DNA from: Microbacterium maritypicum MF109
Lineage (GTDB): Bacteria > Actinomycetota > Actinomycetes > Actinomycetales > Microbacteriaceae
Reading direction: 5' to 3'
DNA length: 64,000 bases
Assembly: GCF_000455825.1 (NCBI RefSeq)
Contig: NZ_ATAO01000195.1
Span: 62,001-126,000, forward strand
Under the pieces are notes generated by a model, which did not search any database, was not told the DNA's origin, and was given only the letters and a program-made list of their open reading frames with translations. The position numbers and the translations under genes were made by a program. Shown here piece by piece: positions 24,848 through 33,361 of the stretch; position 1 is the stretch's first letter, and every line of letters starts with the position of its first letter.

Positions 24848-25438
24848 ATGACGGAGGACACCGCGAAGAGCACCAGCGACGATCCCGTCTGGATGACCTC
24901 GGCCATGCTCAAGGCCTACTCGCACCCACTGCGGCGCCAGATGATCCGGCTGTTCTCGCGGCGGGAGTTCCTCCGCGCCGCCGACATCGCCGCCGAGCTC
25001 GGTGTGCCGGCGAACAGTGCGAGCTTCCATCTGCGCGCGCTCGCCGACGCCGGGCTCATCGAAGAGGCGCCCGACAAGGCCCGCGATCGGCGCGATCGTG
25101 TCTGGACCGGACACAAGGGTGCGCTCAACGTCGGAGGGCCCGAGAGCCCCGTCGCCGACGAGGCTCTCGGCTCTGCGGTGATCGCCGCCCTCGTCGAGGA
25201 CCATCAGGATCTGATCCGCCGGGTGATGGCCTGGACCCCGGAGTACGTGGCCGGGCGCACGGCCGAGGTGCACGCCGCCTTCACCCAGCGGACCATCCGG
25301 CTCACCGAGTCGGAGTTCGACGATGTGATGGTGAAGATCAACGACGTCTTGAGCGCTGCCGATGATGCCCACGACAGTTCCGACTCCGAGGGTCGGTACT
25401 GGCAACTGGATCTGATCGCCGCCGACGACACCATCTGA
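24848..25438 (+). CDS. ArsR-like winged-helix repressor of the divergent MFS exporter
   Basis: A 196-residue regulator. The winged HTH (about residues 15-75) contains HPLRRQMIRLFSRREFLRAADIAAELGVPANSASFHLRALADAGLIEE, the HTH_20/ArsR pattern. The C-terminal part (80-190) is helical and may sense a ligand. No metal-binding Cys cluster typical of true ArsR/SmtB is present, so an organic inducer is more likely. It is divergent from the MFS gene with the TGCGCAA array between, the classical arrangement of an efflux repressor. Confidence 0.82.
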   Translation: MTEDTAKSTSDDPVWMTSAMLKAYSHPLRRQMIRLFSRREFLRAADIAAELGVPANSASFHLRALADAGLIEEAPDKARDRRDRVWTGHKGALNVGGPESPVADEALGSAVIAALVEDHQDLIRRVMAWTPEYVAGRTAEVHAAFTQRTIRLTESEFDDVMVKINDVLSAADDAHDSSDSEGRYWQLDLIAADDTI

Positions 25439-25452
25439 CGCGGCTCAGGCTG

Positions 25453-26562
25453 CTACTCCTCCGCCGGGGCGGGCGTCCCGCTCAGGATCAGGATCCGCCG
25501 CAGATGCATGGCGGTGAGCACGCCGGGTCCCATCGACCGCCGGACATCGATGGTGCGGTCGTCGACGGTCTCGAGAAGCAGTCGGATCGCACGGGCCGCC
25601 TCGCCGCGAGCGCGGTGATCGTCACTGGAGGAGGCGTCACCGCGAGCGATCACGTCGGCGACCGCGTGACAGGCGGCGGACAGGGGATCCGGCAGGGCGG
25701 GGTCGAGCGCCAGGCCGGCCGGTCGATCCCAGATGGTGTCGGCGATCTCGTCGGAGATGTCGCGGATGAGGTGCGCGATGCGATCGAGGGCGGCGAGCTC
25801 ATCGTGGCTCTGCTGGATCCGGGTGCGATGGCCCTTGGCGCGAGGGTTGCCGCGTCTGCTCTCGTCCGCCTCCGTCAGAGCCGAGCGCAGCGCGGAGGAC
25901 GTGTCGGCGAGCGAGGCCGCATCGTCGGCCCATTGCTCGTGCTCCGGAGGCCACGACTCCGAGACCGCGGAGCCGATGTCGTGCAGGTGCGCGGCCAGTT
26001 GCTCCCGGAAGGCCGCCACCCGCCCGGCTGCCGCGACGGTCAGGGGTGCCGGCGCGATGATGAGGTTCACCAGCAACCCGACGATCACCCCGACGGCCGT
26101 CTGGGTCAGGTAGCCGAGCGAGTAGTCATCGGCGTCCTGCCCGCCGATGATCAGCACGAACAGCGCGGCCATCGGCACGTACTCGCGACCGACACCGAAC
26201 CAGCCCGTGCCGGAGAGCAGCACTCCGACCCCGACCACCAGCGGGATGCTCCACCAGGTCGGGCCGATCGTCAGCACCACGATCGTGGCGAGCCCGATGC
26301 CCGTGGCGAGGCCGAGCAGCGTCTGCAGACTCGACTTCGCCGAACCCATCAGCGTCGGGTACATGCTCAACAGGGCCCCGAGCGGAGCGTAGTAGGGGTA
26401 CTCGTCGGTGACCCCGGGCATGTGCGGGGCGATCATCCAGGCCAGTCCGACCGCGAGGGTCGTCTTGGCCACGAGCAGGAGGCGGGCGGGGCGGACGGCG
26501 TCGTGGAGTGCGCGTTGGACTCCTGCTCGTCGTACCCGGAGCCGGGTGCGGGTCTGGGGCAC
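25453..26562 (-). CDS. FUSC/aromatic acid exporter family protein
   Basis: A 369-residue membrane protein. The N-terminal half holds five to six hydrophobic segments with the FUSC/ArAE pattern (LLVAKTTLAVGLAWMIAP, YYAPLGALLSMYPTLMGSAKSS). The C-terminal half is a long cytoplasmic helical domain with coiled-coil character (RIQQSHDELAALDRIAHLIRDISDEI). Family members export aromatic acids or other organic anions; the substrate here is unknown. The start appears to be GTG at 26562 with GAGAGG upstream. It is convergent with the ArsR gene, 14 bases away. Confidence 0.8.
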   Translation of the reverse strand: MPQTRTRLRVRRAGVQRALHDAVRPARLLLVAKTTLAVGLAWMIAPHMPGVTDEYPYYAPLGALLSMYPTLMGSAKSSLQTLLGLATGIGLATIVVLTIGPTWWSIPLVVGVGVLLSGTGWFGVGREYVPMAALFVLIIGGQDADDYSLGYLTQTAVGVIVGLLVNLIIAPAPLTVAAAGRVAAFREQLAAHLHDIGSAVSESWPPEHEQWADDAASLADTSSALRSALTEADESRRGNPRAKGHRTRIQQSHDELAALDRIAHLIRDISDEIADTIWDRPAGLALDPALPDPLSAACHAVADVIARGDASSSDDHRARGEAARAIRLLLETVDDRTIDVRRSMGPGVLTAMHLRRILILSGTPAPAEE

Positions 26563-26696
26563 GGCGTCCTCTCGGTCGGGGTGGGCGCGGTCGGGGCGTG
26601 TGCGGTAGGGGCGGGTGGTTCCGCGAGCCTATGCGTCCTGTGCGTCGGGGGCGAGCGGGTTGCGTCCTCGGGGACGTACGGGTAGCGCGTACACGC

Positions 26697-26728
26697 GACG
26701 CCGGCCGCCCGGGAGGGCGACCGGCGTC
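26697..26728 (-). terminator. Terminator of the YtrA-type ABC operon
   Basis: GACGCCGGCCGCCC (26697-26710) pairs with GGGCGACCGGCGTC (26715-26728) with one mismatch and a GGGA loop, 17 bases beyond the permease stop. Confidence 0.75.
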
Positions 26729-26744
26729 GACGAGGCGGTCGGAT

Positions 26745-27431
26745 CTAGGGGATGGCTCTGCGGAATGCGAGGAACGAGACGCCCATGAGGGCCGCGGTGA
26801 CCACGAGGCCCCACAGCGCGAGGCCGAGGGCCCCCAGATCGCCGATCCCGGTCCAGACCTGTCCCCACAGCTCGAGCCTGGTCACGAGGTACACGATTCC
26901 GACGAGGATCAGTGCCAGCGCGATCCACGTGATCGTCAGGACCGTCAGCCCCCAGCTCTTGTAGATCGTGGCGCCCGTGAAGCCGACCACGAAGAAGAAC
27001 AGCGCGAGCGTGAAGTAGACGATGAAGGCCCCGAGCGGACCCGCCTCCCACAGCCACGGAAGATAGAACACCCAGCCGTTCACGCCGTAGCCGTTCGTGG
27101 CGACCTCGATGCCTCCACCGACCAGGAAGAGTGCGCCCATGAACGTGCTGGCGAGCACCGCAGTCAGCATCGTGCCGAAGAAGAACTCGCGACGTGTGAT
27201 GCTCATCGCCTGGGAGAACGGGAACGTGAGCGTCATCGCCGACAGCCCGATGGCGAAGAAGTACCAGAGGGGCGCCTGGCCGCCGCCGCCGTATTTAGGG
27301 GAGTCGCCCGGGATCATCGCGTAGATCAGCACCGAGATCAGTGTTGCTCCGGCGAGGACGATCAGCGGGACCCAGATGAACGTCTGTCGATTGATCATCT
27401 GCAGGCGGATGACGTTGAGCGTGCGTCGCAT
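26745..27431 (-). CDS. ABC-type export permease of the YtrA-type module
   Basis: A 228-residue membrane protein with six hydrophobic segments (for example FIWVPLIVLAGATLISVLIYAM and YFFAIGLSAMTLTFPFSQAMSI). No enzyme motif is visible. Its start overlaps the ATPase stop (TGATG), and it lacks a nucleotide-binding domain, so it is the membrane partner of the upstream ATPase. Together with the GntR/YtrA regulator the trio matches the ytrAB-type modules that respond to cell-wall antibiotics in other Gram-positives, a role inferred from architecture. Confidence 0.78.
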   Translation of the reverse strand: MRRTLNVIRLQMINRQTFIWVPLIVLAGATLISVLIYAMIPGDSPKYGGGGQAPLWYFFAIGLSAMTLTFPFSQAMSITRREFFFGTMLTAVLASTFMGALFLVGGGIEVATNGYGVNGWVFYLPWLWEAGPLGAFIVYFTLALFFFVVGFTGATIYKSWGLTVLTITWIALALILVGIVYLVTRLELWGQVWTGIGDLGALGLALWGLVVTAALMGVSFLAFRRAIP

Positions 27432-28345
27432 CAGCGCACCTCCTCTTTCGTGATGGCCGATCTCGTGGAGTCGGCCTCGGCCTTCTGGGTGAGGCGCACG
27501 ATCAGCTGCTGCAGCGAGACCGGCGCGAGGTCGAGCCCGGAGGCTGTGATCTCCGCACGCTCCGCCGGGGACACGGCACCGAGGACGGTGACGGAGGCCA
27601 CGCGGCCGAGCGCCTCACGGTGCAGCACCTCGCGAGCTCCCACCCAGGCGTCGACCTTGGCGGCGTCACCCACCACGGTCACGGCGCGGTCACGCACCGC
27701 ATCCGTGTCCTCGTTCAGGAGGATCCGGCCGTTGTCGATCACGATGACCTTCTCGATGAGGTTGGAGACCTCGTCGATCAGGTGCGACGAGAGGATGACG
27801 GTGCGCGGGTGCTCGGCGTAGTCCTCGACCAGACGGTCGTAGAAGATCTGCCGGGCGACGGCGTCGAGGCCGAGGTAGGGCTCGTCGAAGAACGTGATCT
27901 CGGCGCGCGAGGCGAGTCCGATGATGACGCCGACCGCGGAGAGCTGTCCGCGGGAGAGCTTCTTGATGGTCTGCTTCATCGGCAGCTGGAACTCGGCGAT
28001 GAGCTCGTCGGCGAGCGACTGGTCCCAGTTCGGGAAGAACAGGCTCGCAGCCTTGAAGGCGTGCTTGGGGTACGCGTCGTCCGGGTACTTCTGGCTCTCG
28101 CGGACGAAGCAGATCCGGCTGAGCACGTGCGCATTCTCATACGGGTGCTCACCGAACACCTTCACGGTGCCGGACGATTCGAAGTTCTGGGCCGTGAGGA
28201 TCGACATGAGTGTCGTCTTCCCTGCCCCGTTGCGACCGAGGAGGCCGTAGATGGCGCCACCCTCGATGGCGAGCGACACGTTGTCGAGGGCTCGCTTCTC
28301 CTTGTAGCGCTTGCTGAGGTTCTGCACCTCGATGACGGTGGTCAT
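27431..28345 (-). CDS. ABC transporter ATPase of the YtrA-type module
   Basis: A 304-residue ATPase beginning MTTVIEVQNLSKRY. Walker A is GRNGAGKTT (near residue 39), the signature region is KLSRGQLSAVGVIIGLAS, Walker B ITFFDEPYLGLD, and the switch His is in ILSSHLID. The C-terminal 70 residues form the extra domain common in this group. The signature LSRGQ deviates slightly from LSGGQ, as is usual in YtrB-like proteins. The ATG overlaps the GntR stop (ATGA), so all three genes are coupled. An upstream open extension to 28798 is an out-of-context frame. Confidence 0.88.
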   Translation of the reverse strand: MTTVIEVQNLSKRYKEKRALDNVSLAIEGGAIYGLLGRNGAGKTTLMSILTAQNFESSGTVKVFGEHPYENAHVLSRICFVRESQKYPDDAYPKHAFKAASLFFPNWDQSLADELIAEFQLPMKQTIKKLSRGQLSAVGVIIGLASRAEITFFDEPYLGLDAVARQIFYDRLVEDYAEHPRTVILSSHLIDEVSNLIEKVIVIDNGRILLNEDTDAVRDRAVTVVGDAAKVDAWVGAREVLHREALGRVASVTVLGAVSPAERAEITASGLDLAPVSLQQLIVRLTQKAEADSTRSAITKEEVR

Positions 28346-28731
28346 GCGGGGGTCTTCCCTTCTGCGTCGGTGGTCAGTGCGGCGCGATGCCGGAGCAGGG
28401 CCGCGAGGTCTTCGGCGCCGAGCCCGAGCGTGCGGGCCTCGGCGAGGAGCGGGTCGATGTAATGGTCGGCGAAGGCGGCACGGCGCTCGCCGAGGAGCAG
28501 ATCCCTGGCGCCATCGGCGACGAACATGCCGATGCCTCGGCGCTTGTAGAGCACTCCCTTGTCGGTGAGCATGGCGACTCCCTTGGCTGCGGTGGCGGGG
28601 TTGATGCGATAGAACGCGGCCAGCTCGTTCGTGGAAGGGGCCTGCGCCTCCTCGGCGAGCGAGCCGTCGACGATCGAGTCCTCGATCTGCTCGGCGATCT
28701 GGAGGAAGAGCGGCTTGCCTTCTTCGATCAC
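28342..28731 (-). CDS. GntR family repressor, YtrA subfamily
   Basis: A 129-residue regulator. The winged HTH spans residues 8-75 (FLQIAEQIEDSIVDGSLAEEAQAPSTNELAAFYRINPATAAKGVAML) and a short C-terminal helical tail of about 45 residues replaces the large effector domain of other GntR proteins, the YtrA hallmark. The GTG start follows GGAGGA. It heads the three-gene operon and overlaps the ATPase gene by four bases. A 9-bp-arm palindrome on its promoter is the expected autoregulatory site. Confidence 0.88.
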   Translation of the reverse strand: MIEEGKPLFLQIAEQIEDSIVDGSLAEEAQAPSTNELAAFYRINPATAAKGVAMLTDKGVLYKRRGIGMFVADGARDLLLGERRAAFADHYIDPLLAEARTLGLGAEDLAALLRHRAALTTDAEGKTPA

Positions 28732-28752
28732 GAGTCCTCCGCTGGGTTAGTG

Positions 28753-28798
28753 GGTTACTTACTCGACTAAGTAACCATGCAACCCGCGCGGGTGTCAA
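28753..28798 (-). promoter_or_regulatory. Promoter and palindromic operator of the YtrA-type operon
   Basis: On the minus strand, TTGACA (28793-28798), an 18-base spacer and TTACTT (28769-28774). GGTTACTTA (28753-28761) and TAAGTAACC (28768-28776) form a perfect inverted repeat with a 6-base spacer overlapping the -10 element, placed for simple repression. Confidence 0.75.
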
Positions 28799-28918
28799 CC
28801 CCTCGTCGTCTCGCGTGCGAAAACCCAGAGCATTCGTCTCGGGCTCGGCGCGTCGACGCGCGGCACGCCGGAGCGCACGCGGATGGTCTCCGTTTCGGCC
28901 GACGGGTGGGCGCTGCGG

Positions 28919-29434
28919 TCAGTCGGCGTCGCGGCGGTGCTCGCGCCAGTCCTCGACGATCTGCAGCATGCGTGTGGAGAGGAAGCGGAAGAATTCGGCC
29001 AGTTCGACGGCCCGGTCATGCGCGCCCCGGTCGTCGTCGTGCGCGGCGGCGATGTCGTCGATGTACTCCGACAGGCGCGAGTACACCGGCATGTTCCCGA
29101 CGATCGAGCTGTAGAACGGATCGTGCACGAACTCGTAGCGGTCGCGCCGGTCGCCGGGCCGTGAGCGGCGCTGGATGAAGTGCAGCTGCTGCAGGTAGCG
29201 CACCGCACCGGAGACGGCGGCTGCCGAGACCCCGAGGCGCTCGCCGAGCTGGGCGGCGGTGTATCCGCCCTCGGGGGCGGCGATCAGCGCCATCATCACG
29301 CGGGCGGGCATGCGTGGCATCCCGGCCGCGGTCATCATGGCCGCGGCCTGCTCGGCGGGTTCCATCCCGCGGTGGGAGTCGCTGTGGCGAATCGACGCCT
29401 CGGGGTCGAGGTCGTCGGTGCTGTCGTCGGCCAT
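28919..29434 (-). CDS. GbsR/MarR-like winged-helix regulator
   Basis: A 171-residue regulator. Residues 40-100 hold a winged HTH (RVMMALIAAPEGGYTAAQLGERLGVSAAAVSGAVRYLQQLHFIQRR) with a basic wing (SRPGDRRDRYEF). The C-terminal half is helical and probably dimerises. The first 25 residues are acidic and may be dispensable, with an in-frame ATG at residue 24. It is the third gene of the minus-strand operon ATPase, permease, regulator, 10 bases after the permease, and is the natural candidate to bind the 14-bp-arm palindrome at the head of that operon. Confidence 0.82.
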   Translation of the reverse strand: MADDSTDDLDPEASIRHSDSHRGMEPAEQAAAMMTAAGMPRMPARVMMALIAAPEGGYTAAQLGERLGVSAAAVSGAVRYLQQLHFIQRRSRPGDRRDRYEFVHDPFYSSIVGNMPVYSRLSEYIDDIAAAHDDDRGAHDRAVELAEFFRFLSTRMLQIVEDWREHRRDAD

Positions 29435-29444
29435 CGGAGTCCTC

Positions 29445-31070
29445 CTATGCTCCGGGGGCGAGTTCGCGCCGCCTCATCAGGGCCAGGGATCCTGCAGCTC
29501 CAGCGGCCAGCGCGAGCATCAGCCACCAGAGGCCGCGCACGTCCACGCCGCTGCCGTCCACCACGGGGGTCACGGCGAACGGGGAGAGGTTCGCACTCCA
29601 TTCCGGCAGACCGAACAGGGGGCCGAACATGCCGAGCAGGGCCGCGAGCAGCACGAGGCTCCACGCCACCGCTGTCGTCGCCCGGGGGAGGAGCACGAAC
29701 ACCAGCGCAGTGAGCACCGCGAAGATCGAGGCCGCGACCGCCTGGCCGAGCCCGGCCACCGCGACGATGCGGTAGAGCGACGCGTCGCCGCCGTTCGACC
29801 AGACACCCGCCCAGCCGGCGAGCACCGCGGCGGCGACCACGATCAGCACCGCGACGATCCCGACGATCACGAAGTTGGCGAGCCAGCGCACGCGACCGAC
29901 CGGGGTGGCGAGCACGGCCTCGGCGGTGCCATGGGCCTCCTCCTGTCGCGCGCGCACCACCGTCTGTACGGCACAGCACGCGGCCAGGATCCCGAGCAGG
30001 GTGAAGAACACCGTGACGACGACCTCGTCGAGTCCGCCCGTCGCGCCTCCGATCTTCTTCAGGATGTCGGCGACGGCCGGATTCTCGCCCGAGATCTGGT
30101 CGACCAGCCCGCTCAGCGTGGTGGCGAGGATACCCGTGATGGCGCCTCCGATCGCCCAGCCCACGATCGAGCCGGAGGTGAGCCGCCACGCCAGGGCATG
30201 GGGCGAGGCGAGGGTCGGTCGTGCCGAGACCCGGCCGAGGCGCTCCGCGACGAAACCGGCATCGATGTCGCGCAGCGACTGCAGGGCGACGGCGGCACCG
30301 GCGAGCACGAACCCGAAACCGAGCCCGAGCAGCATCGGCCAGACGATATCGGTGTCGTACGGGCGGGTCTGCTCGACCCAGCCGAAGGGGGAGAGCCAGG
30401 CGGGCCAGGCGCTCGTCATGCTCGTGAGGTCATCGCTCGGGGTTCCTGCCGCGTTGCCGATGCCGCGGATCAGGAACGTCGCCACGAGCACCCAGACCGT
30501 CAGGGAGTTCGCCCCGCGCGAGGTGCGCATGAACTGTGCGGCCAGCAGGCCGATGCCGAGGAATGCGATGCCGCACGACGCGGCCGCAGCTCCGGTGAGG
30601 AGCGATCCTCCCGCCGGGAGTCCGGTGGCGACCAGCGCGAGCGCTGTGAGCGCGGCCAGCACGACGTTCGCCAGGATGCCGTGCACGATGGTGGCGATCG
30701 TCGGCAGGCGGCGTCCGGCCGGAGTCGCCCACACGAGCTCGGCGCGCCCGGCCTCCTCATCGCCGCGGGTGTGCCGCACGGCGAGGAACGTGCTCATGAG
30801 CGCGGCGAGCAGCGCCAGCCACGGCAGCACCTCGAAGGCGAGGAAGGCGCCCTCGGATGTGCCGGAGGGGAGGCCGCGGAACATCAGGATCACCGGGTTC
30901 GCGAGCGCCGCGGCCAGGATGTTCTGCCGGTCGGCGAGGGTGGCGTACGACTGGCTGACACCGGCGTACCCCGCGAACGCCATCAGCGCCGTGCCGACGA
31001 TCCACAGGGTCAGCTGCAGCCGGTCACGCCGCAGCCGCTGTCGGAGCAGCACTCCGAAGGCGCTCATCAC
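29445..31070 (-). CDS. ABC exporter permease (large, 12-segment, antibiotic-transport type)
   Basis: A 541-residue membrane protein with about twelve hydrophobic segments arranged as two six-segment halves, as in actinobacterial polyketide/tetronasin-type ABC-2 permeases. Basic loops such as RHTRGDEEAGRAELVWATPAGRRRL-like and RARQEEAHGTAEAVLATPVGR recur at equivalent positions in both halves, evidence for an internal duplication. It starts inside the ATPase gene's final codons (ATGA overlap) and is followed by the regulator gene. The likely role is export of a hydrophobic compound; the substrate is unknown. Confidence 0.85.
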   Translation of the reverse strand: MMSAFGVLLRQRLRRDRLQLTLWIVGTALMAFAGYAGVSQSYATLADRQNILAAALANPVILMFRGLPSGTSEGAFLAFEVLPWLALLAALMSTFLAVRHTRGDEEAGRAELVWATPAGRRLPTIATIVHGILANVVLAALTALALVATGLPAGGSLLTGAAAASCGIAFLGIGLLAAQFMRTSRGANSLTVWVLVATFLIRGIGNAAGTPSDDLTSMTSAWPAWLSPFGWVEQTRPYDTDIVWPMLLGLGFGFVLAGAAVALQSLRDIDAGFVAERLGRVSARPTLASPHALAWRLTSGSIVGWAIGGAITGILATTLSGLVDQISGENPAVADILKKIGGATGGLDEVVVTVFFTLLGILAACCAVQTVVRARQEEAHGTAEAVLATPVGRVRWLANFVIVGIVAVLIVVAAAVLAGWAGVWSNGGDASLYRIVAVAGLGQAVAASIFAVLTALVFVLLPRATTAVAWSLVLLAALLGMFGPLFGLPEWSANLSPFAVTPVVDGSGVDVRGLWWLMLALAAGAAGSLALMRRRELAPGA

Positions 31071-32059
31071 GCACGCTCCTTCTGCGCACGCCGCTCGCGG
31101 CGGGTGGAGGGGCTCGCGTCGTCCGTCCGACCGTCCTCCGCGGCCTCGAGCGTCGCGAGGTCATCGCCGTAGTGGCGCAGGAACAGCTCCTCGAGCGAAG
31201 GCGGCGCGACGCGCAGGTCGCTGATGCCGAGGGCCGCGAGCGCGGGAAGCACGGTGGCCGTGCGGTCGCTGTCGACGGCGAGGCGGATGCGGTCGCCCTG
31301 CTGCTCCGGGCTGTGCACATCCGGGATGCGGGCGACCTGCTCGAGGGTGGCTCCGGAGGGGGTGAACGACACGTCACTGCGCGTGAGATGCCGCAGCTCC
31401 GTGAGCGTGCCGGTCTCGACGATGCGGCCGGCGCGGATGATCGACACCCGGTCGCACAACTGCTCGACCTCACTCATGATGTGGCTCGACAGCAGCACGG
31501 TCGCACCGTTCGCATGCGCACGGGCGACCTCGCGCTGGAAGATGACCGCCATCAGGGGATCGAGGCCGCTGGTGGGCTCGTCGAGGATGTAGAGGTCGGC
31601 GGGCACCGCGAACGCCGCGATGAGGGCGACCTTCTGCCGGTTTCCCTTCGAGTAGGCGCGGCCCTTCTTGCGCGGATCGAACTGGAACGCGTCCATCAGC
31701 CGCTTCTTCTCGTGCTGGTACGCGGGATCCTTGGTGTGCGCTCCCCGCAGCCGGGCGAGCAGATCGACGGCCTCACCTCCCGACAGGTTGGGCCAGACGC
31801 TGACGTCACCGGGAACGTACGCGATGCGTCGATGCAGCTCGACCGCGCGATTCCAGGGGTCCTCACCGAACACGGTCGTCTCGCCCCCGGTGCGCCGCGC
31901 GAGGCCGAGGAGGACGCGGATGGTGGTCGACTTGCCCGCACCGTTCGGGCCGAGGAAGCCGTGCACCTGGCCGTGTTCGACCGTGAGGTCGAGGCCGTCG
32001 AGAGCGTGCACGTGGCCGTAGTGCTTGGTGAGGTTCCGGGTGGTGATGACGGTGGTCAT
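31067..32059 (-). CDS. ABC exporter ATPase (antibiotic-transport type)
   Basis: A 330-residue ATPase. Walker A is GPNGAGKST (near residue 38), the Q-loop is in RIAYVPGDVSVWP, Walker B YILDEPTSGLDP, and the switch His in LLSSHIMSE. The signature is SKGNRQK rather than LSGGQ, which is normal for this actinobacterial exporter group. A basic C-terminal tail (RRERRAQKERA) closes the protein. A -10-like TACGCT (32067-32072) lies seven bases before the ATG, and the strong palindrome at 32073-32102 sits over its -35 region. Confidence 0.87.
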   Translation of the reverse strand: MTTVITTRNLTKHYGHVHALDGLDLTVEHGQVHGFLGPNGAGKSTTIRVLLGLARRTGGETTVFGEDPWNRAVELHRRIAYVPGDVSVWPNLSGGEAVDLLARLRGAHTKDPAYQHEKKRLMDAFQFDPRKKGRAYSKGNRQKVALIAAFAVPADLYILDEPTSGLDPLMAVIFQREVARAHANGATVLLSSHIMSEVEQLCDRVSIIRAGRIVETGTLTELRHLTRSDVSFTPSGATLEQVARIPDVHSPEQQGDRIRLAVDSDRTATVLPALAALGISDLRVAPPSLEELFLRHYGDDLATLEAAEDGRTDDASPSTRRERRAQKERA

Positions 32060-32072
32060 GCGCGGGAGCGTA

Positions 32073-32102
32073 CGCCCGATTCACAAACTTGTGAATCGGG
32101 CG
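32073..32102. promoter_or_regulatory. 30-bp perfect palindrome operator
   Basis: Two 14-base arms, CGCCCGATTCACAA (32073-32086) and its exact complement (32089-32102), surround AC. It overlaps the -35 (TTCACA, minus strand) of the exporter operon and lies 50 bases upstream of the divergent methyltransferase. It is the likely site of the regulator encoded at 28919. Confidence 0.8.
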
Positions 32103-32137
32103 AAAACAACGCATGCGAAATCCTTACGGCCGCCGCG

Positions 32138-32143
32138 TACAGT
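32138..32143 (+). promoter_or_regulatory. -10 element of a leaderless promoter (methyltransferase gene)
   Basis: TACAGT, six bases, then the GTG start at 32150. The spacing fixes this GTG as the start although the frame is open about 1 kb further upstream. Confidence 0.55.
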
Positions 32144-32149
32144 GGGCTG

Positions 32150-33361
32150 GTGCCGGAGTTCCCCTACAGCCGCCTGCGCCGCTGGCCCGACGTCGAGGCG
32201 GACAACCTCCAGGCTCATGACGCGACCGATCTGCTGCTCGTCGAACGGGCGCTCGCGCTCGATGTCGCCGGCTCCGAGACCGTGGTCATCGGCGACGAGT
32301 ACGGTGCGATCACCCTCGCTCTCGTCGCCGCCGGGAGACACGGCATCCGCGTGCATCAGGACCTCGCGACCGGTCGGCGGGCTCTGCTGCGCAACGCCGA
32401 GGAGCTCGGACTCGCCGTCGCGGACGGCCGAAACGGAGACGAGGGCGCCCCGGTGCGGCGCGTCGCCCCGCAACACGCCGAGGGTAAGTCGGATGGTCTG
32501 GGTTTCGACGAACCGTTCCGCCCCCGCGAGCTCGATGCCGAACCGCTCACCGGCGCGAAACTGGTGCTGCTGCAGCTGCCGAAGGCGCTCGCGGAGCTCG
32601 AGGAGATCGCGGATGCGGTCGCCCGCTGGGCGGCTCCCGACGTGGTGCTCGTCGCCGGAGGGCGGGTGAAGCACATGACCCTCACGCAGAACGAGGTGCT
32701 GGGACGCAGCTTCGCGCGGGTTCAGCCCCAACGCGCCGAGCGGAAGTCGCGTCTGATCGTGGCGTCGGAAGCCCTGCCGGTCCCGGTCGATCCGCCGTAC
32801 CCCGTGACCGCGCAGCATGACGGGCTGACCTTGGTCGCCCATGGCGGAGCCTTCGCGGGCGCGCGCCTCGACATCGGCACGCGTGTGCTGCTCGACGCAC
32901 TCCGTGCTCAGCCGCCGGCCGCCGCGCCACGCGTGCTCGATCTCGGCTGCGGCACGGGAGCGCTCGCCGTGTCGTACGCGCTCGCTCACCCCGATGCGCG
33001 TGTGACGGCGACCGACCGATCCGCCGCCGCTGTGGCATCCGCGCGGGCGACGGTCGCCGCGAACGGCGTCGCCGACCGGGTCACGGTCACCCATGACGAC
33101 GCGGCCTCCGAGCTGCCGGACGCCTCCTTCGACGTGATCCTGCTGAACCCGCCGTTCCACCTCGGCGCGAGCATCCACACGGGGGCGGCGACCCGCCTGT
33201 TCGAGGCCGCGGCGCGCCTGCTCCGACCGGGCGGCGAACTCTTCACCGTCTACAACTCTTCGCTCGCGTACCGCCCCGAACTCACCCTGCTGGTGGGTGC
33301 GACCGTGCAGGTGGAACGCACGCCGAAGTTCACCGTGACACGCAGCATCCGCAGCTCCTGA
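32150..33361 (+). CDS. RsmC-like class I SAM-dependent rRNA methyltransferase
   Basis: A 403-residue protein of the RsmC/RlmG two-domain type. The N-terminal half is a degenerate methyltransferase-like domain (DATDLLLVERALALD...VVIGDEYGAITLAL). The C-terminal half holds the working domain with SAM motif I VLDLGCGTGALAVSYA and the catalytic NPPF motif (ILLNPPFHLGASIHTGA) of N2-guanine methyltransferases, followed by LLRPGGELFTVYNSSLAY. It would methylate a guanine of 16S or 23S rRNA; the exact position cannot be told. The GTG start is supported by the leaderless promoter spacing. Confidence 0.87.
   Translation: MPEFPYSRLRRWPDVEADNLQAHDATDLLLVERALALDVAGSETVVIGDEYGAITLALVAAGRHGIRVHQDLATGRRALLRNAEELGLAVADGRNGDEGAPVRRVAPQHAEGKSDGLGFDEPFRPRELDAEPLTGAKLVLLQLPKALAELEEIADAVARWAAPDVVLVAGGRVKHMTLTQNEVLGRSFARVQPQRAERKSRLIVASEALPVPVDPPYPVTAQHDGLTLVAHGGAFAGARLDIGTRVLLDALRAQPPAAAPRVLDLGCGTGALAVSYALAHPDARVTATDRSAAAVASARATVAANGVADRVTVTHDDAASELPDASFDVILLNPPFHLGASIHTGAATRLFEAAARLLRPGGELFTVYNSSLAYRPELTLLVGATVQVERTPKFTVTRSIRSS

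Noticed and set aside
31067..32059. Degenerate ABC signature (SKGNRQK) as sign of a dead ATPase
   Set aside because: Walker A, Walker B and switch His are intact, and this signature variant is normal for this actinobacterial exporter group.
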